Positions 26,718 through 35,094 of a stretch of DNA of 64,000 nt are shown in pieces (the stretch's first letter is position 1; each line of letters begins with the position of its first letter). The translations under genes were made by a program, and so were the position numbers. The stretch comes from Streptomyces djakartensis (GTDB lineage: Bacteria; Actinomycetota; Actinomycetes; Streptomycetales; Streptomycetaceae), in NCBI RefSeq assembly GCF_014651075.1, contig NZ_BMWE01000009.1:277742-341741 (forward strand), written 5' to 3'. A model generated the notes under the pieces. That model worked only from the letters and a program-made list of their open reading frames with translations, did no database searches and was not told where the DNA came from.

Positions 26718-27383
26718 GTGTTCGACTTTCTTGAGGGTTACGACCTGCTGGGAGCCTTCTGGACGACAGTGCAACTCGCTGCACTGTCCGCCGTCGGCTC
26801 TCTCGTCTGGGGCACGCTGCTGGCCGCCATGCGCGTCGGCCCCGTGCCACTGATGCGCGGCTTCGGGACCGCGTACGTCAACATCGTGCGGAACATCCCG
26901 CTGACCGTCATCATCCTGTTCACATCGCTCGGCCTGAACCAGACGCTGGGGGTCTCCCTCGGCGCGGACGACGTCGAGACGATCAACTTCCGGCTCGCCG
27001 TCCTGGGGCTGATCTTCTACACCTCGTCCTTCGTGTGCGAGGCCCTGCGATCCGGCATCAACACGGTGCCGGTCGGGCAGGCGGAGGCGGCCCGCGCGAT
27101 CGGCCTCAACTTCAACCAGGTGCTCGGTCTGGTGGTGCTGCCGCAGGCGTTCCGTTCGTCCGTCGTCCCGCTGGCGAACGTACTGATCGCCCTGATCAAG
27201 AACACCACGGTGGCCGCCGCCATCGGTGTCGCCGAGGCGGCGGTGCTGATGAAGGAGATGATCGAGAACGAGGCTCAGTTGCTGTTGATCTCCGCGATCA
27301 TCGCGTTCGGATTCGTGGTCCTGACGCTGCCGACCGGTCTGATCCTCGGCTGGGTGGGCAAGAAGGTGGCGGTGAAGCGATGA
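26718..27383 (+). CDS. gluC: Glutamate ABC transporter permease GluC
   Basis: A 221-residue membrane permease with about five hydrophobic helices. The cytoplasmic EAA loop, which docks on GluA, is visible as EAARAIGLNFNQVLGLVVLPQ. I choose the GTG at 26718, which follows GGGAGATC at good spacing and begins FDFLEGYDLL. Longer readings run into the upstream hairpin. Its stop overlaps the gluD start in ATGA. Confidence 0.93.
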   Translation: MFDFLEGYDLLGAFWTTVQLAALSAVGSLVWGTLLAAMRVGPVPLMRGFGTAYVNIVRNIPLTVIILFTSLGLNQTLGVSLGADDVETINFRLAVLGLIFYTSSFVCEALRSGINTVPVGQAEAARAIGLNFNQVLGLVVLPQAFRSSVVPLANVLIALIKNTTVAAAIGVAEAAVLMKEMIENEAQLLLISAIIAFGFVVLTLPTGLILGWVGKKVAVKR

Positions 27384-28276
27384 GTTCCGTTCTGTACGAC
27401 GCCCAGGGCCCTCGCGCCAGGCGGCGCAACGTCGTCCTCACGGTGGTCTTCCTGGTCGCCCTCGCGGCTCTGCTGTGGTGGGTGTACAAGGCCCTCAAGG
27501 ACAAGGGCCAGCTGGAGTGGGCCCTGTGGGAGCCGTTCTTCTCCGGCAGCGAGGCCTGGACCACGTACATCTGGCCCGGTCTGCAGAACACGCTGAAGGC
27601 CGCGGCCCTGGCGATGATCATCGCGCTGCCGCTCGGCGCGGTCCTCGGCATCGCCCGGCTGTCGGACCACGCCTGGGTCAGGATTCCGGCCGCGACCGTG
27701 GTCGAGTTCTTCCGGGCCATCCCCGTGCTGGTCCTGATGATCTTCGGTCTCGCGCTGTTCGCCGAGTACACCGCCGTGAGCTCCGACGACCGTCCGCTGT
27801 ATGCGGTCGTCACCGGTCTGGTGCTGTACAACGCCTCAGTCCTCGCCGAGATCGTCCGGGCAGGCATCCTGGCCCTGCCCAAGGGCCAGTCCGAGGCGGC
27901 GATGGCGATCGGCCTGCGGAAGGGGCAGCTGATGCGCCTCATCCTGCTGCCGCAGGCGGTCACGGCGATGCTTCCGGCGATCGTGAGTCAGCTCGTCGTC
28001 ATCGTGAAGGACACCGCGCTCGGCGGCGCGGTCCTGACCTACGCGGAGTTGCTCGCCGCCGCCGGCACGATGAGCGGCTACTACGGCGGGAACATCATCC
28101 AAAGCCTCATCGTCGTGTCCGTGATCTTCATCGTGCTCAACTTCGCCCTCACCTCGTTCGCGAGCTGGCTCGAGCGCCGGCTGCGGCAGGCCAAGAAGTC
28201 GACGGGCGCGGTCGTGGGCGCGAACGACGCACAGATCGCCGGCACGACCGGGACCGGCACCGGAGGCACCGTCTGA
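27380..28276 (+). CDS. gluD: Glutamate ABC transporter permease GluD
   Basis: A 298-residue second permease subunit, with a longer N-terminus (helix at about 20-38) and the EAA loop EAAMAIGLRKGQLMRLILLPQA. The ATG overlaps the gluC stop by 4 bp, so the two are translationally coupled and the permease heterodimer is made in balance. The C-terminal 30 residues are a Gly/Thr-rich cytoplasmic tail. Confidence 0.95.
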   Translation: MSSVLYDAQGPRARRRNVVLTVVFLVALAALLWWVYKALKDKGQLEWALWEPFFSGSEAWTTYIWPGLQNTLKAAALAMIIALPLGAVLGIARLSDHAWVRIPAATVVEFFRAIPVLVLMIFGLALFAEYTAVSSDDRPLYAVVTGLVLYNASVLAEIVRAGILALPKGQSEAAMAIGLRKGQLMRLILLPQAVTAMLPAIVSQLVVIVKDTALGGAVLTYAELLAAAGTMSGYYGGNIIQSLIVVSVIFIVLNFALTSFASWLERRLRQAKKSTGAVVGANDAQIAGTTGTGTGGTV

Positions 28277-28300
28277 CGCTCGGTCACCTCATGTGACACC

Positions 28301-28336
28301 ATCAGGGGCAGTGGCATGATCGCCACTGCCCCTGAT
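28301..28336 (+). terminator. Terminator of the gluABCD operon
   Basis: A perfect 15-bp stem, 28301-28315 (ATCAGGGGCAGTGGC) with 28322-28336, has a 6-nt loop and lies 24 nt after the gluD stop. No T-run follows. Confidence 0.75.
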
Positions 28337-28461
28337 CACTTGACGCAAGCACCGGCAATGGGTTGCATACGTTCTGTGATCGTGCACCCTGCTCCGACTT
28401 CCTGTTCACCTACGTCTCTCATGACACTCAGGACAACACCGCGGGCAGGGGGCGCCGCGCC

Positions 28462-30069
28462 GTGGACCCCGTGATCATCGTCGGAGCGGGGCCCGTCGGA
28501 CTCACGCTCGCTCTGGCACTGGCCCGTCAGGAGGTGCCCTGCGTCGTCCTCGACGAGGGGCCGGGCAAGGACGAACCCCGTGCGGCGCGCACCGTCGTCC
28601 TGCGTGAGGACACCGCCGCCCTCATGGAACGGCTGACCGGTGTGCCCCTGGACCAGGCCGGTGCCCAATGGGCCGGATGGCGGTCGGTACGGCGCAAACA
28701 GGTGATGCGCGAGGTCTTCTTCGACGGCACCGAGCCGATCCCGCTGCACATCACCCAGCACGTCCTGACCGACGCCCTGCGCGCCGCTCTGTCGAACGAA
28801 CGGCTCGTCAAGGTGGCCGTGGAGAGCCGCCTGGACGGCATCGAACAGGAGCCCTCGGGGGTCACGGCCCACACCCGCGGGCCAAAGGGCACCTGGTGGC
28901 GCGGCAGTTACCTGGTCGGCTGTGACGGCCCCCGCTCGACCGTGCGCAAGCTCCAGGACATCCGCTTCCCGGGCCGTACCGCGGTGGAACGTCACGCCGT
29001 CGCCGCCCTGCGCACGGAACTGCCCTGGCCCGACGAGGCGTTGCTGCACCGCTCGCCCCCGTGGCGCATGTCGGGCCCGTCGGCCGGCGAGGTCACCGCG
29101 CGTCCCCTGCCGGACGGCGTCTGGCGTCTGGACTGGCTGCTGCCGCCCGGCAAGGACCTGGTCACCCCCGAACTGCTGCTGACCCGCATCCGGGAGACCC
29201 TGGCCGGCTGGGCGGGCGGCACGACCCCGCCGTACGAGCTGCTGGACACCGGCGTTCACACGGTCCACCACCGTCTGGCCCGCCGCTGGCGCGCCGACCG
29301 TGTCTTCCTCGCCGGGGACGCGGCCCACCTCCTCGGCGCCCTGGGCACGCACGGGCTGGACGAGGGCCTGCGGGACGCCGACAACCTCGCCTGGAAACTG
29401 GCTCTGGCCTGGCATCACGGGCCGCACGAAGCGCTCCTCGACAGCTACCAGGCCGAACGGCGCGCGGTCGTCGCCGCCCGGCTGCGCGCCGCCGACCAGG
29501 CGCTGCCGTTGCTGCGCGGCGGCGGGGGCCTGCGCTCCTACGTCCCCGGCTCGGCCCGTGGGCACGACGCGCTTCTCACGGACGGTCACCTGGGGTACGG
29601 CCAGCTCGGCGCGCCGGGGGCGTACGCGGACTCGCCGCTCGCGCCCGGGAAGCTCGAAGGAGAGGTCCCCGTCGACACACCGCCCGGAGCACCGGTCACC
29701 GATGTGACGGTCACCGCGGAGGACGGCACGTTCGTACAGCTGAGGGACCGGCTCGGCCGGGGCTCGCTGCTCGTGGTGCTGATCGCGCCGGGCACCGGTG
29801 TGTGGGAACGCAAGCACTGGGTCGGTGCCGGCATCATGCCCCGGCTCGCGGCCGCGGTGTCGGCGCTGCCGCACCCCGCCGAGCTGCTGGTCGCCGAGAG
29901 CTATCCGGGCGCACCCGCGCACTCGGTGCTCCTGGTGCGCCCCGACGGGCACCTGGTCACCGCGCTGAGCGGGGTGCGGCCGGCCGACCTGTACGCCGCG
30001 GCCGAGGCCACGGTGGGCGGACCGGTGAAGGAGCAGGCCGAGGCCGGTGCTTCGGCGGGCTCTCACTGA
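28462..30069 (+). CDS. FAD-dependent aromatic-hydroxylase-type monooxygenase
   Basis: A protein of about 535 residues of the PheA/TfdB-like FAD monooxygenase family (PF01494). The FAD-binding motif is IVGAGPVGLTLALALARQ at the very N-terminus. The second FAD motif is FLAGDAAHLLGALGTHGLDEGLRDADNLAWKLAL. A C-terminal thioredoxin-like region (about 410-520) is typical. I choose the GTG at 28462, preceded by AGGGGG, because it puts the dinucleotide fold at residue 3; a TTG at 28363 would add 33 residues with no family match. The substrate is unknown and the neighbours give no pathway. Confidence 0.85.
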   Translation: MDPVIIVGAGPVGLTLALALARQEVPCVVLDEGPGKDEPRAARTVVLREDTAALMERLTGVPLDQAGAQWAGWRSVRRKQVMREVFFDGTEPIPLHITQHVLTDALRAALSNERLVKVAVESRLDGIEQEPSGVTAHTRGPKGTWWRGSYLVGCDGPRSTVRKLQDIRFPGRTAVERHAVAALRTELPWPDEALLHRSPPWRMSGPSAGEVTARPLPDGVWRLDWLLPPGKDLVTPELLLTRIRETLAGWAGGTTPPYELLDTGVHTVHHRLARRWRADRVFLAGDAAHLLGALGTHGLDEGLRDADNLAWKLALAWHHGPHEALLDSYQAERRAVVAARLRAADQALPLLRGGGGLRSYVPGSARGHDALLTDGHLGYGQLGAPGAYADSPLAPGKLEGEVPVDTPPGAPVTDVTVTAEDGTFVQLRDRLGRGSLLVVLIAPGTGVWERKHWVGAGIMPRLAAAVSALPHPAELLVAESYPGAPAHSVLLVRPDGHLVTALSGVRPADLYAAAEATVGGPVKEQAEAGASAGSH

Positions 30070-30101
30070 GCCCCGGGGGCATCCTCGGCAGACGTGACCA
30101 C

Positions 30102-30127
30102 TGTCACTGTGCGTCCGCATGGTGACA
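30102..30127 (+). promoter_or_regulatory. Candidate operator upstream of the cysteine dioxygenase transcript
   Basis: The inverted repeat TGTCAC (30102-30107) and GTGACA (30122-30127), with a 14-bp spacer, lies just upstream of the predicted -35. It could bind a dimeric regulator, but no regulator gene is adjacent. Confidence 0.3.
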
Positions 30128-30132
30128 ATGAG

Positions 30133-30161
30133 TTGACCGGTCCGGACGGCCATGGTGTACT
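30133..30161 (+). promoter_or_regulatory. Candidate promoter of the leader peptide and cysteine dioxygenase operon
   Basis: TTGACC at 30133-30138 and TGTACT at 30156-30161 are separated by 17 bp. The -10 ends 7 nt before the GTG of the leader peptide, so transcription would start at or next to that codon. Confidence 0.45.
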
Positions 30162-30168
30162 CCGGTGC

Positions 30169-30255
30169 GTGACCGACACCTGTGTGCGCCTGTGGCGGAG
30201 GGTCCATATGGACCTCCTCCGCTATGCGGGCTGCGTGTGTCGCCCGTCCTGCTGA
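30169..30255 (+). CDS. Cysteine-rich leader peptide, probable attenuator
   Basis: A short reading frame of 28 residues: MTDTCVRLWRRV, then HMDLLRYAGCVCRPSC and a TGA. It has the R-R-x-H-x-D-L core of the putative leader peptides found upstream of sulfur genes in Streptomyces, and its last seven residues contain three of its four cysteines. The GTG is 7 nt after the predicted -10, so it may be leaderless. An inner ATG at 30208 with GGAGGG 6 nt upstream is an alternative. A hairpin overlaps it: GCGGAGG plus GTCCAT (30195-30207) with ATGGAC plus CCTCCGC (30208-30222). Ribosome stalling at the Cys codons when cysteine is low could change folding before the dioxygenase gene. This mechanism is inferred from mycobacterial polycysteine leaders. 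Confidence 0.65.
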   Translation: MTDTCVRLWRRVHMDLLRYAGCVCRPSC

Positions 30256-30352
30256 CTTCGCATCCTTCCTTCCCTCAGCGCGCGCCCCGCTCTCTGCGCC
30301 GCGGCCGTCGCGCCTGCCTCGCGAACCCTCCCAGGACCTCAGGACGGCACCC

Positions 30353-30901
30353 GTGTCTGTATCCCCTTCGGCGTCCCCCGCCACGTCCCTTTCCTCCTCC
30401 GCCGGATCGGCGCCCACCCAGGCAGACCTCTTCGACTTCGTGCGGCGCACGGCGGCCGACACCGAGCTGATCGCGTCCCTGCCGCTCGACCCCGAAGGCC
30501 GTACCTGGGTGCGGCTGGACGGGCCCGGCGGCAGCGAGGCATGGCTGATCGGCTGGCCACCCGGCACGGGCACCGGCTGGCACGACCACGCCGACTCCGT
30601 TGGCGCCTTCCTGACCGCCGCGGGTGAGCTCAAGGAGAACTCGCTCGCCGCGCGGCTGCCCACCGACGGCTGGAAGACCCTCGAACTCTCCGACGATGTC
30701 GACCGGCAACGCCGGCTGCCCGCCGGGCAGGGCCGCGCTTTCGGCCGGCACCACGTCCACGAGGTGCTCAACGAATCCCCCGACCGGCACGCGATCTCCG
30801 TGCACGCCTATTACCCGCCCCTACCGCAGATCCGCCGCTACAGCCGCAGCGGACCGGTCCTGCGTCTCGAGCAGGTGGAGCGGCCGGAGGACTGGCAGTG
30901 A
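30353..30901 (+). CDS. Cysteine dioxygenase
   Basis: A 182-residue cupin of the cysteine dioxygenase family, which oxidises L-cysteine to cysteine sulfinate. The iron ligands are visible as His77 and His79 (GWHDHAD) and His136 (HHVHEVLN). The family length of 180-200 is met. I choose the GTG at 30353, since longer readings overlap the leader peptide and lack similarity. Its stop overlaps the rhodanese start (GTGA). About 100 nt separate it from the leader peptide. Confidence 0.88.
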   Translation: MSVSPSASPATSLSSSAGSAPTQADLFDFVRRTAADTELIASLPLDPEGRTWVRLDGPGGSEAWLIGWPPGTGTGWHDHADSVGAFLTAAGELKENSLAARLPTDGWKTLELSDDVDRQRRLPAGQGRAFGRHHVHEVLNESPDRHAISVHAYYPPLPQIRRYSRSGPVLRLEQVERPEDWQ

Positions 30902-31317
30902 GCGACAAGGGCCAGCAGATGGACTCCGACGCCCAGCCACCCGTCGGCATCGACGAGTGGTTGGAGCGTGTGCGCGCGGGCTACCAGCGGATCGAGCCGC
31001 GGCAGGCGTACGAGGCCGCCCGGGCAGGTGACGCACTGCTGGTGGACATCCGCTACGCGGCGCTGCGTGAACGGGACGGCCTCATCCCCGGCGCCCTCGT
31101 CGTGGAGCGCAACGAACTGGAGTGGCGTCTCGACCCACAGGGCAGCCATCGCCTGCCCGAGGCCACGCATCACGCCCTGCGCGCCATCGTGATCTGCAAC
31201 GAGGGATACGCCTCCAGTCTGGCGGTCCACTCCCTGCGCCAGTTGGGACTGCACCGGGCCACCGACCTGGTGGGCGGCTTCCAGGCCTGGCGAAGGGCCG
31301 GGCTTCCGGTGGTGTGA
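30898..31317 (+). CDS. Rhodanese-like sulfurtransferase
   Basis: A 139-residue single rhodanese domain. The active-site loop has Cys100 in VICNEGYASSLAV, and DLVGGFQAWRRAGLPV closes the fold. The GTG start overlaps the cysteine dioxygenase stop by 4 bp, so the two are translationally coupled. Cysteine dioxygenase plus rhodanese pairs handle cysteine and persulfide sulfur. The exact sulfur donor is unknown. Confidence 0.9.
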   Translation: MSDKGQQMDSDAQPPVGIDEWLERVRAGYQRIEPRQAYEAARAGDALLVDIRYAALRERDGLIPGALVVERNELEWRLDPQGSHRLPEATHHALRAIVICNEGYASSLAVHSLRQLGLHRATDLVGGFQAWRRAGLPVV

Positions 31318-31359
31318 GCCGGCGGTCCGAGCGGTGGGGCTGGTCGGCCGGCTTCCGGC

Positions 31360-32142
31360 TCAGAACCCCTCGTCCGCCAGGAACTCCGTGTCCTCGCCCG
31401 CTTCCTCCAGAGCCTGCCTGACCACACGCAGCGCCATGCCTTCGGGATAGCCCTTGCGGGCGAGCATGCCCGCGAGGCGGCGGAGCCGCTTGTCGCGGTC
31501 GAGCCCACGCGTGGCACGGAGCTTCCGGTCGACGAGCTCCCGCGCGGTCACCTCCTCCTGCTCGGAGTCGAGCTGGGAGACGGCCGAGTCGATCAGCGTG
31601 GGGTCGACGCCCTTGGTCCTGAGCTCCCGGGCGAGCGCACGCCGGGCCAGTCCTCTGCCGTGGTGACGCGATTCCACCCAGGCCTCGGCGAAGGCGCTGT
31701 CGTTGATGAGGCCGACCTCCTCGAACCGTGACAGCACCTCATCCGCGGCGTCGTCGGGGATCTGCCGCTTGCGCAGGGCGTCGGCGAGTTGCTTGCGGGT
31801 TCGCGGGGTCCCGGTGAGCAGGCGCAGGCAGATCGCCCGAGCCTGCTCGACCGGGTCCCCCGGAGGCTCCCCCTGCTCGGCCCTCGACGAGGTGAGGGCA
31901 CCTCCGTCTTCGGTCATCACCTCACCGAAGTCACGCCGGCGACGCCCACGTCCGCGCCGCCCATCGGGCGTCCCGCCGTCACGCGAGCCGCCCCCGTACG
32001 CCCCGTCGCCCCCGTACAGCCGGTCGTCGTCCCCGTGCGGGTCCTCCCCGTCCACGGCCGAGCCCGTGTCGCCTCCGGTGCCCCTCCCCCGCGGGACACC
32101 GGAGGCGGACTCGTACTCCGCCCAGTCGGTTCGCCGTGTCAC
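31360..32142 (-). CDS. recX: RecA regulator RecX
   Basis: A 260-residue protein. The C-terminal 150 residues are the RecX three-helix repeats (RKQLADALRKRQIPDDAADEVL type), which inhibit RecA filament growth. The N-terminal 100 residues are a Gly/Asp/Arg-rich low-complexity extension, as in other streptomycetes. The GTG start is 3 bp after the recA stop, so it is an obligate recA operon partner. It converges on the rhodanese gene. Confidence 0.93.
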   Translation of the reverse strand: MTRRTDWAEYESASGVPRGRGTGGDTGSAVDGEDPHGDDDRLYGGDGAYGGGSRDGGTPDGRRGRGRRRRDFGEVMTEDGGALTSSRAEQGEPPGDPVEQARAICLRLLTGTPRTRKQLADALRKRQIPDDAADEVLSRFEEVGLINDSAFAEAWVESRHHGRGLARRALARELRTKGVDPTLIDSAVSQLDSEQEEVTARELVDRKLRATRGLDRDKRLRRLAGMLARKGYPEGMALRVVRQALEEAGEDTEFLADEGF

Positions 32143-32145
32143 GGG

Positions 32146-33264
32146 TCAGCTCTTGGCTGCGGCGGCCTTGGACTTGCTGCTCTTGGCCGCCGCCGGGGCG
32201 GGAACCGCCGCCGCGTCGGCCGGAGAGACCGCGGCGTCCGCGCCCGGCTCGGCCGCCGCCTCCTCGGGACGCACGCCGACGCCCAGCTTCTCCTTGATCT
32301 TCTTCTCGATCTCGTTGGCCAGGTCGGGGTTGTCCTTCAAGAAGTTGCGCGCGTTCTCCTTGCCCTGGCCGAGCTGGTCGCCCTCGTACGTGTACCAGGC
32401 GCCGGCCTTGCGGACGAAGCCGTGTTCCACGCCCATGTCGATCAGGCCGCCCTCGCGGCTGATGCCCTGGCCGTAGAGGATGTCGAACTCGGCCTGCTTG
32501 AAGGGCGGCGCGACCTTGTTCTTGACGACCTTGCAGCGCGTGCGGTTGCCGACCGCCTCCGTGCCGTCCTTCAGGGTCTCGATGCGGCGGATGTCGATGC
32601 GCACCGAGGCGTAGAACTTCAGCGCCCGGCCACCGGTCGTGGTCTCGGGGGAGCCGAACATCACGCCGATCTTCTCGCGGAGCTGGTTGATGAAGATCGC
32701 GGTGGTCTTGGACTGGTTGAGCGCGCTGGTGATCTTCCGCAGGGCCTGGCTCATCAGGCGGGCCTGCAGACCGACGTGACTGTCACCCATCTCGCCCTCG
32801 ATCTCCGCGCGCGGGACGAGCGCGGCGACGGAGTCGATGACGATGAGGTCGAGGGCTCCGGAGCGGACCAGCATGTCCACGATCTCCAGGGCCTGCTCAC
32901 CGTTGTCCGGCTGGGAGAGGATGAGGTTGTCGATGTCGACGCCGAGCTTCTTCGCGTACTCGGGGTCGAGTGCGTGCTCCGCGTCGACGAAGGCGACCTG
33001 GCCACCGGCCTTCTGCGCGTTCGCCACCGCGTGCAGGGTCAGGGTGGTCTTACCGGAGGACTCCGGTCCGTAGATCTCCACGACACGGCCGCGGGGCAGG
33101 CCGCCCACGCCGAGCGCCACGTCGAGGGCGGTGGACCCGGTCGAGATGACCTCGATGGGCTCCTTGGTCCGGTCGCCCATGCGCATGACCGCGCCCTTGC
33201 CGAATTGCCGTTCAATCTGTGCGAGAGCGGCATCCAGGGCCTTCTCGCGGTCGGTTCCTGCCAT
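32146..33264 (-). CDS. recA: Recombinase RecA
   Basis: A 372-residue RecA. The Walker A motif is GPESSGKT at 66-73, the polymerisation motif and the DNA-binding L1/L2 loops are intact (EGEMGDSHVGLQARLMSQALR, then GSPETTTGGRALKFY). The C-terminus ends in an Ala/Lys-rich tail typical of Streptomyces. The ATG at 33264 with GGTGGA upstream is right; an upstream extension to 33345 would run through the promoter. It drives homologous recombination and LexA cleavage. Confidence 0.98.
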   Translation of the reverse strand: MAGTDREKALDAALAQIERQFGKGAVMRMGDRTKEPIEVISTGSTALDVALGVGGLPRGRVVEIYGPESSGKTTLTLHAVANAQKAGGQVAFVDAEHALDPEYAKKLGVDIDNLILSQPDNGEQALEIVDMLVRSGALDLIVIDSVAALVPRAEIEGEMGDSHVGLQARLMSQALRKITSALNQSKTTAIFINQLREKIGVMFGSPETTTGGRALKFYASVRIDIRRIETLKDGTEAVGNRTRCKVVKNKVAPPFKQAEFDILYGQGISREGGLIDMGVEHGFVRKAGAWYTYEGDQLGQGKENARNFLKDNPDLANEIEKKIKEKLGVGVRPEEAAAEPGADAAVSPADAAAVPAPAAAKSSKSKAAAAKS

Positions 33265-33307
33265 GGGTTCCACCCGATTTGCTTGAGTCGATCGCTTCAC
33301 GTCAAAG

Positions 33308-33330
33308 ACGCTAACGCCTGCCACTGACAA
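33308..33330 (-). promoter_or_regulatory. RecA-NDp/PafBC-type promoter of recA
   Basis: On the minus strand, 33330-33322 is TTGTCAGTG, followed by 8 nt and TAGCGT at 33313-33308. This matches the LexA-independent damage promoter TTGTCRGTG-N8-TAnnnT exactly, as at mycobacterial recA. The -10 ends 43 nt before the ATG. Confidence 0.82.
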
Positions 33331-33429
33331 TGCGCCCCGACGCACGTCCGGCCTGTGGATAACGCGGGCACTTCCCTACCCAAAGTATGGCGAAACACCC
33401 AGCGTTGAGCCCGGCCGGAGACTCAATAG

Positions 33430-33441
33430 GAATGCATGTTC
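33430..33441 (-). promoter_or_regulatory. LexA (SOS/Cheo-type) box upstream of recA
   Basis: The minus strand reads TCGAACATGCATTC, with GAAC-N4-ATTC at 33441-33430. It has one mismatch to GAAC-N4-GTTC and is nearly the box I recall for S. lividans recA. It lies 166 bp before the ATG and 100 bp upstream of the RecA-NDp-type promoter. Confidence 0.65.
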
Positions 33442-33488
33442 GATTTTCGTGTCAAGCGCACCACGCGGACAACACCGGACTCGGGTCC

Positions 33489-34754
33489 TCAGCCGTCGGA
33501 CTTCCCCGCTCCCGGTCGCCGCACCCTGAGCCGCCTCGCGCGCGCGATCGGGCCCGGCCCCTGCCCCCGGCGGCGGTGGCCGTGCACCCGGGGGTCGTCC
33601 GTGACGTCGTACCGCTTCACGTACGCCCCCAGGAAGGCCTGCAGCGTGGCGACGGCGGGGATGGCGATCAGCGCGCCCACGGCACCGAGCAGCGCGGTGC
33701 CCGCGATGACCGAGCCGAAGGCGACGGCGGGGTGGATGTCGACGGTCTTGGAGGTCAGCTTGGGCTGGAGCACGTAGTTCTCGAACTGCTGGTAGACCAC
33801 CACGAAGATCAGCACCCACAGCGCGTACCAGGGGTCCACGGTGAACGCGATCAGCATGGGCAGCGCGCCCGCGAGATACGTGCCGATGGTGGGGATGAAC
33901 TGCGACACCAGGCCCACCCACACGGCGAGCACGGGCGCGTAGGGCACGTCCAGGGCCTGCAGCAGGACGAAGTGGGCCGCCCCCGAGATCAGCGCCATCA
34001 GACCGCGCGAGTAGAGGTACCCGCCGGTCTTGTTCACGGCGATCTCCCAGGCGCGCAGCACCTCCGCCTGCCGGGCGGGCGGCAGGAGGGAACAGATCGT
34101 GCGGCGCAGTCGGGGGCCGTCCGCGGCGAAGTAGAACGAGAACAGGCCGATCGTCAGCAACTGGAAGAGCCCCCCGATGACCTGGGCGGACACGTCCAGG
34201 ACACCCGTGGCGCTGTTCTGCACGTAGTTGCGCAGCCAGTCGGAACGGAGCACGCCCTCCTGGATGTCCACGCGCTTCAGGTCGGTCTTGAAGTGCGTGT
34301 TGACCCAGTTGATGACGGAGTCGAGGTACTCCGGGAAGCCCTCGATCATCTTGATGATCTGGTCCGCGAGGATGGAACCGAGCAGCGTCACGAAACCCGC
34401 CGACACGACCATCACGCCGATGAAGACCACGAACGTGGCCAGCCCCCTCCGGATGCCACGCGAGGCCATCCAGCTCACCGCCGGTTCGATGGCGAGCGCC
34501 AGGAAGAACGCGATGAGGATGTTGATCAGCAGGCCGGTGAGCTGGTGGAAGGCCCAACTGCCCAGCTGGAACACGGCGACGAGGGCGAGCGCGAGCACCA
34601 GGGCGCGCGGCAGCCAGCGCGGCATGCGGCCGTTCGGCCCGGCGGCGGCCCCGCCCCCCGGGGGCGGGGTGGGCGGTGTCGCGCCGAACGGGGAGGACTG
34701 CTGGGCTGCCTGCCCTGTCTCGTCAGTTGGTGCCACGGACCAAGTCTCACCCAC
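33489..34754 (-). CDS. AI-2E family transporter (PF01594 membrane protein)
   Basis: A 421-residue membrane protein with a Pro/Gly-rich cytoplasmic N-terminus and about eight hydrophobic segments between residues 48 and 375. Family motifs are FAADGPRLRRTICSLLP in the central loop and FIPTIGTYLAGALPML and QPKLTSKTVDIHP near the end. The family includes TqsA and Na+/H+ antiporters, so the substrate is uncertain. The C-terminal 40 residues are very basic. Confidence 0.88.
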   Translation of the reverse strand: MGETWSVAPTDETGQAAQQSSPFGATPPTPPPGGGAAAGPNGRMPRWLPRALVLALALVAVFQLGSWAFHQLTGLLINILIAFFLALAIEPAVSWMASRGIRRGLATFVVFIGVMVVSAGFVTLLGSILADQIIKMIEGFPEYLDSVINWVNTHFKTDLKRVDIQEGVLRSDWLRNYVQNSATGVLDVSAQVIGGLFQLLTIGLFSFYFAADGPRLRRTICSLLPPARQAEVLRAWEIAVNKTGGYLYSRGLMALISGAAHFVLLQALDVPYAPVLAVWVGLVSQFIPTIGTYLAGALPMLIAFTVDPWYALWVLIFVVVYQQFENYVLQPKLTSKTVDIHPAVAFGSVIAGTALLGAVGALIAIPAVATLQAFLGAYVKRYDVTDDPRVHGHRRRGQGPGPIARARRLRVRRPGAGKSDG

Positions 34755-34820
34755 GCCACCGACAGCCGTCTGCCCGCCCGTGATCTGCGTGAGCGGTCAG
34801 TCAGCGGTCTCCACGATCGG

Positions 34821-35015
34821 TCAACGTCTCTCCCCCGGCACGTCCATCACCGCGCACACCACGTGCCAGACCTCCTTGGCGTCCCAACCCGCCTCGAGCG
34901 CCTCGTGCACCGTCCGCCCGCCGAGTTCCGACATCACATGGTCGCGCGCGAAGGTGTCGGCGTACCCCGGACCGAAGTGTTCCGTCATCCGCTGCCAGAA
35001 GACCGTCAACCGCAT
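34821..35015 (-). CDS. DUF3046 small protein
   Basis: A 64-residue actinobacterial protein of the DUF3046 family, a usual neighbour of recA/recX. Typical pattern: MRLTVFWQRMTEHFG, RDHVMSELGGRT and A-L-E-A-G-W-D-A-K-E-V-W. The ATG at 35015 is only 6 nt after GATACT, a possible -10, so it may be leaderless; the GGAGG one base before the ATG is too close to act as a ribosome site. Function unknown. Confidence 0.85.
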   Translation of the reverse strand: MRLTVFWQRMTEHFGPGYADTFARDHVMSELGGRTVHEALEAGWDAKEVWHVVCAVMDVPGERR

Positions 35016-35094
35016 GCCTCCAGTATCCCGCCCCTGGGGTGGGCCTGAGCCGGGACCGCCTGCCGGTACCGCTTTCCGTCCTACGGTCTGACCC

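Noticed and set aside
33436..33777. Plus-strand frame MFDFRVKRTTRTT upstream of recA
   Set aside because: Overlaps the SOS box and the end of the AI-2E-family gene in antisense; no ribosome site.
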